Assembly (NCBI GenBank): GCA_025998955.1
Contig: AP024676.1
Coordinates: forward strand, 1,550,001 to 1,614,000
DNA from: Candidatus Roseilinea sp.
GTDB taxonomy: Bacteria > Chloroflexota > Anaerolineae > J036 > Brachytrichaceae
DNA length: 64,000 bases
Direction: 5' to 3'
In this document: in pieces, positions 16,867 to 26,368 of the stretch
Layout of the letters: every line of letters starts with the position of its first letter
How positions within the stretch are numbered: the first letter of the stretch is position 1
Notes under the pieces: generated by a model
Database searches by the model: none
Told to the model about the DNA's origin: nothing
What the model saw: the letters and a program-made list of their open reading frames with translations, nothing else
Position numbers and translations under genes: made by a program

Positions 16867-18042
16867 ATGAACATGAAGACGAAACGCTCGCGTCGTCGCC
16901 TGCTTGGAGCCGTCGCTCTTCTCGTGGCAAGTGGTGCGAGCACGGCAGCCGGTTGTGCCGCGCCGCCCACGCGCCTCACTCCATTGACACCACCGACCCC
17001 ACCGCCCCCAACCGGCCTGCGCCCACTTGCCGACAAGATCCAATTGCGTTTTGGCTCGGCCGTGTCGCGCGTATTGTTCGAAAGCCCGCATCGGCGGAGT
17101 TTGCTGGACATTTTTGCGCGCGACTTCAACATGGCGACGATCCATAGCGGCTTCTACTGGCCAGCGTGGGAGCCGGCACAGGGCCACATCAACGCATCCG
17201 TTGTTGATGAGATGAAGCGGCAAATTGACGCTTTGCACGGCGTCGGGATCAGCGACCTGCGCGGCCATCCGCTCGTCTTCCCCACATTCGAACCGCAATG
17301 GTTGACCGATCAACTATTCGGCGGCAAGCTGTCCAAAGCGCAGGCGAGCGAGTTATTGGTCAACCATGTCCGCGCTGTGATCGAACGGTTCAAGGGTCTG
17401 ATCGGCGAATGGGTCGTGGTCAATGAGCCGTTTCGCTTCTACGGCGCCGATCGAGGCGACCTGTGGAAGATCGTCATCGGCGAGGACTATGTTGAGATGG
17501 CCTTCCGCGCTGCGCGGGAGGCCGACCCCGGGGCCAAGCTTCTGTTGAACGACTACGACAACCACGCCCGCAGCGGTCGCGGCGTGTACAGCAGCGAGCA
17601 AGACCCGATCAACCGCAATAAGATGTTGATCGAACGCCTGCGGGCAAAGGGCCTGGTTGACGGCATAGGCTTGCAGATGCACATTCGCGCCGACAAGCCG
17701 CCGAAGCACGATGATCTGATCGAGACCATGCGCAGCTATGGCGTTCCGGTGCACATCACCGAGCTTGATGTGAACCTGAAGGATGTCCCGGGCACGGACG
17801 AGGCGCGATTCGCGTTACAAGCGCAGGTATACGCCGATGTGTTGGACGCGGCCTTGCGCTCCGGCGTGTGCAACAGCGTGTGTCTGTGGGAGTTCGGCGA
17901 CAAATATTCATGGCTCGAAGATCCCTACTTCGACTTCGCCTCACCGCGTGCCGACGGCACGCCTTACGATGACGATTTGCAGCCGAAGCCAGCCTATCAT
18001 GCCATGAAGCGCATGCTGCTTAACCCGCCGGTCAGGCGATAG
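16867..18042 (+). CDS. GH10 endo-xylanase-like lipoprotein
   Basis: 391 residues from the ATG at 16867; upstream in-frame codons give an implausible signal region. The N-terminus combines a twin-arginine-like KRSRRRLLGA with a hydrophobic core and the lipobox TAAGC, so it is probably membrane-anchored outside the cell. A Pro/Thr linker precedes a (beta/alpha)8 GH10 domain. The acid/base Glu 187 is in VVVNEPFRF and the nucleophile Glu 299 in HITELDVNL. The WPAWEPAQG, GHPLVF and VCLWEFGDKYSW segments are also typical. It likely cleaves xylan-type beta-1,4 chains. It is a single gene, convergent with the aldo/keto reductase that follows. Confidence 0.9.
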   Translation: MNMKTKRSRRRLLGAVALLVASGASTAAGCAAPPTRLTPLTPPTPPPPTGLRPLADKIQLRFGSAVSRVLFESPHRRSLLDIFARDFNMATIHSGFYWPAWEPAQGHINASVVDEMKRQIDALHGVGISDLRGHPLVFPTFEPQWLTDQLFGGKLSKAQASELLVNHVRAVIERFKGLIGEWVVVNEPFRFYGADRGDLWKIVIGEDYVEMAFRAAREADPGAKLLLNDYDNHARSGRGVYSSEQDPINRNKMLIERLRAKGLVDGIGLQMHIRADKPPKHDDLIETMRSYGVPVHITELDVNLKDVPGTDEARFALQAQVYADVLDAALRSGVCNSVCLWEFGDKYSWLEDPYFDFASPRADGTPYDDDLQPKPAYHAMKRMLLNPPVRR

Positions 18043-18085
18043 TTCTCTCATATGTTTTACCCATTTTTTAGGATAGGCTCTTAGA

Positions 18086-19069
18086 TCAACTGTGCCCAAC
18101 GATCGCGTGCGGCGCGTACGGCGCTTCCATGTATGCCATCTCTTCGGGGGTTAGCCGGATGGATACCGCCTCGACCGCCGTCTCGACATGCGAGACTTTG
18201 GTTGCGCCGATGATCGGCGCGACAACCGGCTTCTTGTGTAGAAGCCAAGCCAGGGCGACGTGCGCGCGCGGAACGCCACGCTTTTCGCTCACCTCGGCAA
18301 GCCGCTCAACGACCAAGCGATCCGCCTGTGCGGCAGCGTCATACTTCTGCTTGGCGATCGGATCGGTCTCATAGCGCGTCGTAGTTTCCGACCAATCGCG
18401 CGCCAATCGGCCGGACGCCAGCGGGCTGTAGGGCGTCGAGGCGATTCCCTCGGCGATGCAGAGGGGCATCATCTCCCGCTCTTCTTCCCGGTAGATGAGG
18501 TTGTAGTGGTTCTGCATGGACACGAAGCGCGTCCAGCCGTGCTTTTCGGCCACGTAGAGCGCCTTCTGGAACTGCCAAGCCCACATGGCCGAAGCGCCGA
18601 TGTAGCGAGCCTTGCCGGCCTTGACCACGTCGTGCAGCGCTTCCATGGTCTCTTCGATGGGCGTGTTGTAGTCCCAACGGTGGATGATGTAGAGGTCCAC
18701 ATAGTCCATCCCCAGGCGCTTCAGGCTTTTGTCGATCTCGCTCAAGATGGCCTTGCGCGACAGCCCCTCGCCGTTGGGGCCTTCGTGCATGCGGCCGCGC
18801 ACCTTGGTAGCGATGACCACCTCGTCTCGGTTGGCGAAGTCTCGGATGGCCCGCCCTAGGATCTCCTCGCTGACGCCACGGGCGTAGACGTTGGCCGTGT
18901 CGAAGAAGTTGACGCCCAGCTCCAGCGCGCGCTTGATGATAACCCGGCTTTCTTCCTCGTCCAGCGCCCACGGATTGTGGACCCATCCTTCAGCTTTGCC
19001 GAAGCTCATACAGCCGAGGCAGATGCGCGAGACGTCCAGACCGGTGTTGCCGAGTTTGATGTAGTCCAT
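18086..19069 (-). CDS. Aldo/keto reductase
   Basis: NADPH-dependent carbonyl reductase family, 327 residues. Catalytic tetrad elements: Asp and Tyr in FFDTANVYARG, Lys in ATKVRGR, His in YIIHRWD. The cofactor-binding end contains APIIGATKVSHVETAVEA. The ATG at 19069 has a strong GAGGAGG seven bases upstream, so it is preferred over an upstream TTG. It is the last gene of a minus-strand oxidoreductase cluster; 12 bases separate it from the DUF2255 gene. Confidence 0.9.
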   Translation of the reverse strand: MDYIKLGNTGLDVSRICLGCMSFGKAEGWVHNPWALDEEESRVIIKRALELGVNFFDTANVYARGVSEEILGRAIRDFANRDEVVIATKVRGRMHEGPNGEGLSRKAILSEIDKSLKRLGMDYVDLYIIHRWDYNTPIEETMEALHDVVKAGKARYIGASAMWAWQFQKALYVAEKHGWTRFVSMQNHYNLIYREEEREMMPLCIAEGIASTPYSPLASGRLARDWSETTTRYETDPIAKQKYDAAAQADRLVVERLAEVSEKRGVPRAHVALAWLLHKKPVVAPIIGATKVSHVETAVEAVSIRLTPEEMAYMEAPYAPHAIVGHS

Positions 19070-19081
19070 GTTCAAGCCTCC

Positions 19082-19471
19082 TCAAAGTCTTTCTGTTGTT
19101 TTCGGGATGATTTTGAGTGTCGTTGACCGCACTTCGGGCGTCACCATCGGCGCCACGTACTGCGGATAGCGGCCGTACTTGGCGCGGTAGGCGGCGTCAA
19201 TCCGGTCGTTGATTGCTGGATCGCTTTCTTCGATGAAGACGACCTCTTTCTCGACGCCGCCGGCCCGGATGCGTCCCTCGTGGGTGGTCTGCGCAGCGCG
19301 GAACCAGGCGCCCGCGTGCCCGCGATACGAGCGAACGTAGAGGTTATCGTTGACGCGCACCACCCAGACGGGCAACGGCTTACGCAGCGTGCCATCCGGT
19401 TGCCGCGGCGCAATCTCCATCTCCTCCGCGTTGCCGATTTTGTTGAGTTCTTCCTTTGTCCATGCGTTCAT
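19082..19471 (-). CDS. DUF2255 family protein
   Basis: 129 residues of unknown biochemical role. The core WVVRVNDNLYVRSYRGHAGAWFRAA followed by GRIRAGGVEKEVVF is the pattern of the DUF2255 family, which resembles small flavin- or nitroreductase-like fold proteins. The ATG at 19471 has AGAGGG upstream, while longer versions of the frame are unsupported. Such genes often sit beside short-chain dehydrogenases and aldo/keto reductases, as here. Confidence 0.8.
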   Translation of the reverse strand: MNAWTKEELNKIGNAEEMEIAPRQPDGTLRKPLPVWVVRVNDNLYVRSYRGHAGAWFRAAQTTHEGRIRAGGVEKEVVFIEESDPAINDRIDAAYRAKYGRYPQYVAPMVTPEVRSTTLKIIPKTTERL

Positions 19472-19612
19472 AGGTTCCCTCTCCATGTGAATGGAGGCGC
19501 AGCTCGTCGCTGCGTTGCGCCGGTCTACCCACAACCTTGTGCTTTGCCGAAGACGGGCGGCTGCGAGCCGCCCATACGCCGAACCCTCGTCGTTTCGCCT
19601 GGTCAACGCCCC

Positions 19613-20347
19613 CTAGGCCGGAAAGGGGACGCCCGTAAGCTCCTTGCAAATGCTCAAAAATCGCTCTTGCAGCGCAACGTCACGGGCCTGGGGATGACAG
19701 GGCTGTGCTTGCCGATGATAGAAATATCGGCCACTCACCTTCGCTTCACCGTCGTCGCTCGTCGCCAGCCAGACCTGGGTTTCATAGCCTTTCTCAAGAT
19801 CGTCGGAGGCATGCGGCCCGCCCATCCTCGTGGGCACCCAGCCCGGATCCACGGCGTTGGCGTAGACATCCGGCCACTTGCGCGCCACGGCCATGCAGAG
19901 CATCGTGACGTAGAGTTTCGAGTCGGAGTAGCTGACCCGGCTCTGATCCCCGGCGAGCCGGTCCAGGTTGGCGCGGCCTTGCAGATGCATGCCCGAGCTC
20001 AGGTAGATCAAGCGTTTGGGCCTTTCCATCAGGCAGGTCAGCAGGTAGGGCGCCAGGGCGTTGACCACGAACACGGCTCGCGAGGGCGCCTGGTAGATGC
20101 CAGCGTTGTGAATGACGGCGTCGAACGGCCCCCATGCATTGGCCTCGTCGGCAAGACGCTTGGTCTCCGCAATGTCCGACAGGTCGCCGGCGATGGCATG
20201 GATGGCGCCGGGAACTTGGTGATGGGCGTGCCGTGCACGCTCCACATTGCGCGCGTGCAAGACGACCTCGTGTCCCTGGGCAATCAACGCCCTCGCTGCC
20301 AGTTGTCCCAGGCCATCGGCTGAGCCGGTGATGGATATTCGTGCCAT
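19613..20347 (-). CDS. Short-chain dehydrogenase/reductase
   Basis: 244-residue NAD(P)-dependent oxidoreductase. The Rossmann glycine motif is TGSADGLG at residues 7-14, NNAG appears as HNAG, and the catalytic Ser-Tyr-Lys is in LSSG and YSDSK. It is in the same orientation as the flanking aldo/keto reductases. Substrate is unknown; the neighbourhood suggests detoxification of reactive carbonyls. Confidence 0.87.
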   Translation of the reverse strand: MARISITGSADGLGQLAARALIAQGHEVVLHARNVERARHAHHQVPGAIHAIAGDLSDIAETKRLADEANAWGPFDAVIHNAGIYQAPSRAVFVVNALAPYLLTCLMERPKRLIYLSSGMHLQGRANLDRLAGDQSRVSYSDSKLYVTMLCMAVARKWPDVYANAVDPGWVPTRMGGPHASDDLEKGYETQVWLATSDDGEAKVSGRYFYHRQAQPCHPQARDVALQERFLSICKELTGVPFPA

Positions 20348-20470
20348 CTTTTATGAAATTATGAAATCCCAGGCTCAATCAGGCGCTAGAAACAGGCATG
20401 GAATGAAGTTCGCGCCCACTGCCACATAACGTTGTTGCCTTCATACGCGAATGCAGTCTGAGAAAGGACA
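20348..20470. other. Short gap without a gene
   Basis: 123 bases between the SDR and the broken cyclophilin-like gene. No promoter or hairpin stands out. Confidence 0.5.
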
Positions 20471-20858
20471 TCAGTCCGCAAGCTCAATCGTCGCAACGAA
20501 ATCGCCGGTCTGTCTGATGAGAGCATTGATGGCGTCCATGCCGCCGTCGAACTGACCGAGCCGCACGATGCCGTTGAAGTAGCCTATGTCCTCGTAGTAG
20601 GAAACGATGACGCCGGCTGGCGCGTAATAGCCGATCTCGCCCGGCAGCGGGTCGTCGCCTGCCGGCACGCCTTCCGTGGTCAGTCTCCTGGGCAACGTGG
20701 CGAGCTTTTCCTGGCGGCCATATGAAGGTGAGCGTCAGGGGGAGTTGAGCGATCAGATCGCGCGCCGTGGGGTTGTCCCAGAGCCGCGCAGTCAGCACCG
20801 TATCTCCGAAGAGCACCCGGATCCGTGTTTCACCAATTGACGGTTGGCTTGTGGACAT
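20471..20858 (-). pseudogene. Frameshifted cyclophilin-like fold protein
   Basis: The family reads like TRIRVLFGDTVLTARLWDNPTARDLIAQLPLTLTF, then YGRQEKLATLPRRLTTEGVPAG, then GEIGYYAPAGVIVSYYEDIGYFNGIVRLGQFDGG. Here the first block and the rest lie in different frames. The shift is near 20712-20716, where one extra base follows the TLTF codons. Both halves match the expected order and spacing, so a single indel is the simplest reading. Sequencing error is possible. It overlaps the 3' end of the upstream lipoprotein frame. Confidence 0.75.
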
Positions 20859-21117
20859 CGATGTTCCCCCATCTGTTTGGGCGTGGGTCTGGCGACGCAG
20901 CAGGCAGCACGGTGGGCGTTGGCGGTATGGCGGTCGGCGTGGCAGTTGGCGGTGGGCTCGTCGGCGCGGCGACCATGGCTGTCGGCATTGGCGTCATCGG
21001 CATCGGCAACGAAGGGGATGTTGGCGCGGGCGCGCAGGCGGCGACGAAAACAGCAGCGAGCATCAGCGTAATCCCAACACCCCGTCCTGTGCCGACCATC
21101 AACCAGACTTTGTCCAT
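20830..21117 (-). CDS. Lipoprotein signal and Thr/Pro linker, probable detached N-terminus of the cyclophilin-like protein
   Basis: 95 residues: a signal peptide with lipobox VAAC followed only by a low-complexity Pro/Thr/Ser linker and a short tail. The frame ends 29 bases inside the cyclophilin-like frame. Cyclophilin-like proteins of this type commonly have exactly this kind of lipoprotein front end. The three frames (lipoprotein, domain start, domain end) are therefore probably one gene broken by two frameshifts. Read alone it would be a lipoprotein without a domain. Confidence 0.5.
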   Translation of the reverse strand: MDKVWLMVGTGRGVGITLMLAAVFVAACAPAPTSPSLPMPMTPMPTAMVAAPTSPPPTATPTAIPPTPTVLPAASPDPRPNRWGNIDVHKPTVNW

Positions 21118-21134
21118 GTGAGTCTCTCTTTCCC

Positions 21135-22398
<1,264 letters not shown>

Positions 22399-23361
22399 AT
22401 GCAGCAGATCCAACATCACCGGGTGGAACGTGCAGCACAGCAATCACAAGCCCATCGCGAGGAGCTTGTAGAACGCATTGCGGGGGCAATTCGTGAGGAC
22501 GGGTCCGTTCAGCCGTTGCCGGGGTTACACATGTTTCGCCTTTCGGCGACCCGCGGGTTGGTCCACGGCATAAACAGGCCGGCGTTCTGCATCATCGCGC
22601 AAGGCAGCAAAGAGCTATTCGTAGGCGATCGCCATTACCGCTACGATCCGTATCACTATTTGCTCGTCACGGTCGAGCTGCCAGGTGTCAGCCGCGTGCT
22701 GGAAGCGTCGCCGGCGCGGCCTTATCTCAGCTTGAGTTTATCGCTCTCACCCGCGCTGGTCGGCTCGGTGATGGCCGACAGCGGCATCATGAGTGCTGCG
22801 GAGTTTACCGACACCGGCGCAGTTGACGTGAGCCCGTTGGAGGGCGAGCTATTGGATGCAGTAGTACGTCTCGTCCGGCTGATAGACGCCCCTGCAGCCG
22901 AAGTGCAGGTGCTGATGCCACTGATCACCCGAGAAATCGTCTACCGCCTCCTCGTAGGCGACCAAGGCGCGCGCCTGCAGCATCTGGCGGTCATCGGAGG
23001 TTACACGCCGCACATTGCGCGCGCGATCGAGCGCATTCGTTGCCACTTCGATCAGCCGCTGCGCATCGAGCACCTGGCCCGCGAGGTGGGCATGAGCGTC
23101 TCCGGCTTTCACCACTACTTCAAGACCGTCACCGGCATGACGCCGCTTCAATTCCAAAAACAGTTGCGCCTACAAGAGGCGCGACGGTTGATGATCGAAG
23201 AGCGCCTTCCTGCTGCCGGCGCTGCCTATCGCGTGGGCTACCGCGATGCGTCTCACTTCCATCGGGAATACAAGCGGCTGTTCGGCGCGTCGCCCTCGCG
23301 CGACATCCGACGGCTCAGCGACGCGCTCGTCCAGCCAGGGATGAGTGGGCCGGCGCGATAA
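22399..23361 (+). CDS. AraC family transcriptional regulator, YqhC-like
   Basis: 320 residues. The N-terminal half (about 30-190) matches the AraC_N type domain, with FCIIAQGSKELFVGDRHYRYDPYHYLLV and the substrate-sensing beta-barrel. The C-terminal third (about 205-310) holds two helix-turn-helix motifs, one containing EHLAREVGMSVSGFHHYFK and the other YRVGYRDASHFHREYKRLFG. By analogy with E. coli YqhC it probably senses aldehydes and activates the divergent reductases; the pairing is seen, the ligand is inferred. Confidence 0.9.
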   Translation: MQQIQHHRVERAAQQSQAHREELVERIAGAIREDGSVQPLPGLHMFRLSATRGLVHGINRPAFCIIAQGSKELFVGDRHYRYDPYHYLLVTVELPGVSRVLEASPARPYLSLSLSLSPALVGSVMADSGIMSAAEFTDTGAVDVSPLEGELLDAVVRLVRLIDAPAAEVQVLMPLITREIVYRLLVGDQGARLQHLAVIGGYTPHIARAIERIRCHFDQPLRIEHLAREVGMSVSGFHHYFKTVTGMTPLQFQKQLRLQEARRLMIEERLPAAGAAYRVGYRDASHFHREYKRLFGASPSRDIRRLSDALVQPGMSGPAR

Positions 23362-23404
23362 ACCAGCACGCCGGAGATGAATTTCGCCCATTAAGGAGGC
23401 ACCC

Positions 23405-24409
23405 TTGACCCGCAAGCGCATCCTCGCCATTGACGGCGGCGGCATCCGCGGCATCATTCCGCTATGCGCGCTGGTGGAGCTGGAAAGACAGCTCAACCAG
23501 CCGGCGCGCGACTTCTTTTCGTTCATGGCCGGCACGTCCACCGGCGCGATCATCGGCGCCGGCCTGGCCCTCGGGCTATCCGCCGAGCGTTGCCTCCAGC
23601 TTTACATCGAGCTGGGCGACCGCGCCTTCCGCCGCAACCCACTGGATTGGATCATCAGCCTCGGCTCGTTCAAATATCGTACTGCGCCGCTGGTGAAGCT
23701 GCTCAAGGAGTTCCTCGGCAACCCCACCCTGAACGAACTACCGATTGACGTGATGTTCACGGCGACGCGCGTGCGCGACGGCAAGCCGTTTTTCTTCGTC
23801 AAGGACAACCCGGTCAACGAACAGCTCACCGGCAAGTTGCGCCTGGTGGATTGCGTTGCGGCATCCTCCGCCGCGCCGACGTTCTTCGAACCCTGGCGCG
23901 TGCCAGGCATCGGCGCATGTGTGGACGGCGGCATCGGCATCGCCGGCAACCCGTGCTACCAAGCGTGCGTCGAGGCCTTTCATTACATGCCGGCGGGCAA
24001 ATATCCTCTCGCCGAAACGACGGTCGTATCGCTCGGCACGGGCTTCTACAAGGCGCAATACAACCCGTCCAACCTGATCGCGTGGGTGCAATGGATCATC
24101 GGCGAGTTGTTGGACGAGCCGGCGGCGCAGCAAACGCAACTCGTGCAGCGGCACTACGTCACGCAAGGCTTGCACCTGGTGCGCTTGAACGTGCAGATGC
24201 CTCAAGAGATCGGCATGGACGACATCGGCGCCATCCCGCGTCTGGTGGAGATCGGCAAAGCCACAGCCGCCAAGCTGAACTGGAACGAACTGCTCACCCC
24301 ACCCGCCGGTGAGCGGGCAGTCGAACTCGCACCGTCGCAACTGCCGCGCAACATGCCAGCCAAGAACGCACAGGTGGTCAAGCCGGGGAAGCGCAGGGGT
24401 CAGGGGTGA
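23405..24409 (+). CDS. Patatin-like phospholipase
   Basis: 334-residue lipid acyl hydrolase with the Ser-Asp dyad. The oxyanion motif GGGIRG is at residues about 11-16, the nucleophile in GTSTG at about 44-48, and the Asp in CVDGGIG. The start is TTG at 23405, supported by AAGGAGG at 23392-23398; the first ATG would delete the glycine-rich loop. The last residues (RRGQG) are encoded by period-7 repeat units, so the array has extended into the gene end. It faces the inositol-phospholipid genes tail to tail. Confidence 0.9.
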   Translation: MTRKRILAIDGGGIRGIIPLCALVELERQLNQPARDFFSFMAGTSTGAIIGAGLALGLSAERCLQLYIELGDRAFRRNPLDWIISLGSFKYRTAPLVKLLKEFLGNPTLNELPIDVMFTATRVRDGKPFFFVKDNPVNEQLTGKLRLVDCVAASSAAPTFFEPWRVPGIGACVDGGIGIAGNPCYQACVEAFHYMPAGKYPLAETTVVSLGTGFYKAQYNPSNLIAWVQWIIGELLDEPAAQQTQLVQRHYVTQGLHLVRLNVQMPQEIGMDDIGAIPRLVEIGKATAAKLNWNELLTPPAGERAVELAPSQLPRNMPAKNAQVVKPGKRRGQG

Positions 24410-24491
24410 GGGGTGAGCTTCGTGCGTTGCGTCTTTCGTCTCGCGTCTTCCGCGCTGCGTCTCACGTTTTACGTTTTACGTCTTGCGTTTC
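24393..24491. repeat. Period-7 repeats joining the patatin and CDP-alcohol transferase gene ends
   Basis: Two arrays. At 24393-24413 three units of the form TCAGGGG/TGAGGGG. At 24422-24491 about ten units of the form KCGTCTT or ACGTTTT. They fill the short convergent gap and encode the last residues of both flanking proteins. Confidence 0.85.
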
Positions 24492-25070
24492 GCGATAGAC
24501 ATGGACGATGCGCTCGATGGTGGTGTAGGCCGTCAAGATCGCCAGTGCCCAAACCAGGATGACGAGCGACACGGGAAAGACCGGCGACAGCAACAATCCG
24601 ACGACCAGGAGCAGGAAGCGCCCGAACCGGCTGAACAAGCCGACCCGACACTCCAGGCCCAGCCCCTCGGCGCGGGCGCGCGCGTAGCTCACCATGAACG
24701 AGCCGACCAGCGCCGCAAACGTGACGACCACGGAGAGCGCATCACCGCGTGCGGCGAAGTAATAGCCCAAGCCGGCCAGCAGCGCGCCCTCGGCCAACCG
24801 GTCGAGCGTCGAATCGAAGAACGCGCCGAACTTGGTCTGCTTGCCCAGCTTGCGCGCCACCGCGCCGTCCACAGCATCGAACGGCATGCCGAGGGCGACC
24901 ATCACCCCCCCACCCCAAAACGGCTGGCCAACGGCGATAAGGACGCCGGCGACGACGTTGAGGAGGAAGCCGGCGAATGTGAGCGCGTTGGGAGAGACGC
25001 CGGTGCGCGCCAGCGCATCTACCAGCGGGTCGAGCAGTGGGCTGAGATGCTTGCGCGCCCAAGCTTCCAT
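24462..25070 (-). CDS. CDP-alcohol phosphatidyltransferase, probable phosphatidylinositol-phosphate synthase
   Basis: 202-residue integral membrane enzyme. The CDP-alcohol signature D(x2)DG(x2)AR(x8)G(x3)D(x3)D is complete, from FDAVDGAVARKLG to FDSTLDR at residues about 65-92. The gene lies directly downstream of inositol-phosphate synthase on the same strand, so inositol phosphate is the likely acceptor, as for actinobacterial PgsA1-type enzymes. Acceptor choice is inference; phosphatidylglycerophosphate synthase is the main alternative. The C-terminal RETQDVKRKT is coded by the period-7 repeat. Confidence 0.85.
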   Translation of the reverse strand: MEAWARKHLSPLLDPLVDALARTGVSPNALTFAGFLLNVVAGVLIAVGQPFWGGGVMVALGMPFDAVDGAVARKLGKQTKFGAFFDSTLDRLAEGALLAGLGYYFAARGDALSVVVTFAALVGSFMVSYARARAEGLGLECRVGLFSRFGRFLLLVVGLLLSPVFPVSLVILVWALAILTAYTTIERIVHVYRETQDVKRKT

Positions 25071-25071
25071 G

Positions 25072-25099
25072 TCCGGGGTCAGAAGTCAGGGATCAGGAG
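25072..25099. repeat. Period-7 repeat between ino1 and the phosphatidyltransferase
   Basis: Four heptamers (TCCGGGG, TCAGAAG, TCAGGGA, TCAGGAG) in the 65-base gap. They match the TCRGGRG form seen at 24400 and, in phase-shifted form, at 30024. Confidence 0.75.
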
Positions 25100-25135
25100 T
25101 GGCGTGGTGTGCTAATGCCGATCCCCGGTCCCTGG

Positions 25136-26251
25136 TTATTCGCCTCGGATGAACGCCTCGACTTTGTCGTGTGCTTCGTCGTCGGTATATTGCTCGGGCG
25201 GCGATTTCATGAAATAGGACGACGGCCCAAGCAGCGCGCCACCGATGCCGCGGTCGAGCGCGATCTTGGCGCAGCGCACGGCGTCAATCACCACGCCGGC
25301 GCTGTTCGGGCTATCCCACACCTCGAGCTTGAGTTCGACGTTCAACGGTACATCGCCGAAGGTCGTGCCCTCCATGCGGATGTAAGCCCACTTGCGGTCG
25401 GTGAGCCACGGCACATAGTCGCTCGGGCCGACGTGGATGTTCTCCTCGGGAATCTCGTAGGGGATCTGCGAGGTGACCGCATTGGTTTTGCTGATCTTCT
25501 TGCTCTCCAGCCGCTCGCGCTCGAGCATGTTCATGAAGTCGGTGTTGCCGCCGAAGTTGAGCTGGTAGGTGCGGTCAATGCGCACGCCGCGCTCGACGAA
25601 CAGGCGCGCCAGCATGCGGTGGGTGATCGTCGCGCCAACCTGGCTCTTGATGTCGTCGCCGATGATGGGCAAGTTGCGCTCGCGGAAGCGACGCTGCCAG
25701 TACGGTTCGCGCGCGATGAAGACGGGAATGCAGTTCACGAAGGCGCAGCCGGCCTGGAGCACCTGCTCCACATACCATTTGGTCGCCTCTTCGCTGCCGA
25801 CCGGCAGGTAGTTGACGACCACATCGGTTTGCGTGTCCTTCAGGATTTTGACCACGTCGCTGGTCTCGCCGGGCGCTTTCTTGATCACCTGCGACAGATA
25901 CTTGCCCAGACCATCGTGCGTCATGCCGCGGTGCACGCAGCAGCCGGTGTAGGGCACATCGCAGAACTTGTAGGTGTTGTTGGGCGCTGTGAAGATGGCT
26001 TCGCTCAGATCCTTGCCGACCTTGTTCACGTCTATATCGAATGCAGCGGTGAATTCGATATCGCCCACGTGATAGTCGCCCAGTTGCACATGCATCAAAC
26101 CGGGCACTTTATCTTCAGGCTTGGCGTTGCGGTAGTAGTGCACGCCTTGCACCAGCGAACTGGCGCAATTACCCACACCGATGATCGCGACGCGCACTTT
26201 GCGGTTGGCCGCAGCGCGCAGCTCACTCAGTTTGTTCGACTTCCTCGCCAT
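25136..26251 (-). CDS. ino1: Myo-inositol-1-phosphate synthase
   Basis: 371 residues; converts glucose 6-phosphate to inositol 1-phosphate using bound NAD. The NAD loop is [18 protein letters not shown] at residues about 19-36, and the conserved core includes [27 protein letters not shown] and [19 protein letters not shown]. The length fits the bacterial/archaeal class. The next gene downstream is a CDP-alcohol phosphatidyltransferase, so the pair probably makes inositol phospholipid. It is divergent from the S1-domain gene. Confidence 0.95.
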   Translation of the reverse strand: MARKSNKLSELRAAANRKVRVAIIGVGNCASSLVQGVHYYRNAKPEDKVPGLMHVQLGDYHVGDIEFTAAFDIDVNKVGKDLSEAIFTAPNNTYKFCDVPYTGCCVHRGMTHDGLGKYLSQVIKKAPGETSDVVKILKDTQTDVVVNYLPVGSEEATKWYVEQVLQAGCAFVNCIPVFIAREPYWQRRFRERNLPIIGDDIKSQVGATITHRMLARLFVERGVRIDRTYQLNFGGNTDFMNMLERERLESKKISKTNAVTSQIPYEIPEENIHVGPSDYVPWLTDRKWAYIRMEGTTFGDVPLNVELKLEVWDSPNSAGVVIDAVRCAKIALDRGIGGALLGPSSYFMKSPPEQYTDDEAHDKVEAFIRGE

Positions 26252-26344
26252 TTCTCGATGTTCCTCTTCCGTAGCCGGATGCAGCTCTGCACTTGGTGCG
26301 CAAGGCTGTCTTCAGGCCCATTTCCTTAAAACGAGCCGGCTGAT

Positions 26345-26350
26345 TATAAT
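26345..26350 (+). promoter_or_regulatory. -10 box of the S1-domain gene
   Basis: Perfect TATAAT 18 bases before the ATG at 26369. The -35 region (near 26322) is weak. The leader would be only about 12 bases. Confidence 0.5.
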
Positions 26351-26368
26351 CACTTTGCCGAGAAATCT

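Noticed and set aside
25109-26329. A 406-codon plus-strand frame opposite ino1
   Set aside because: Translation is repetitive and charged with no family signal; ino1 is certain.
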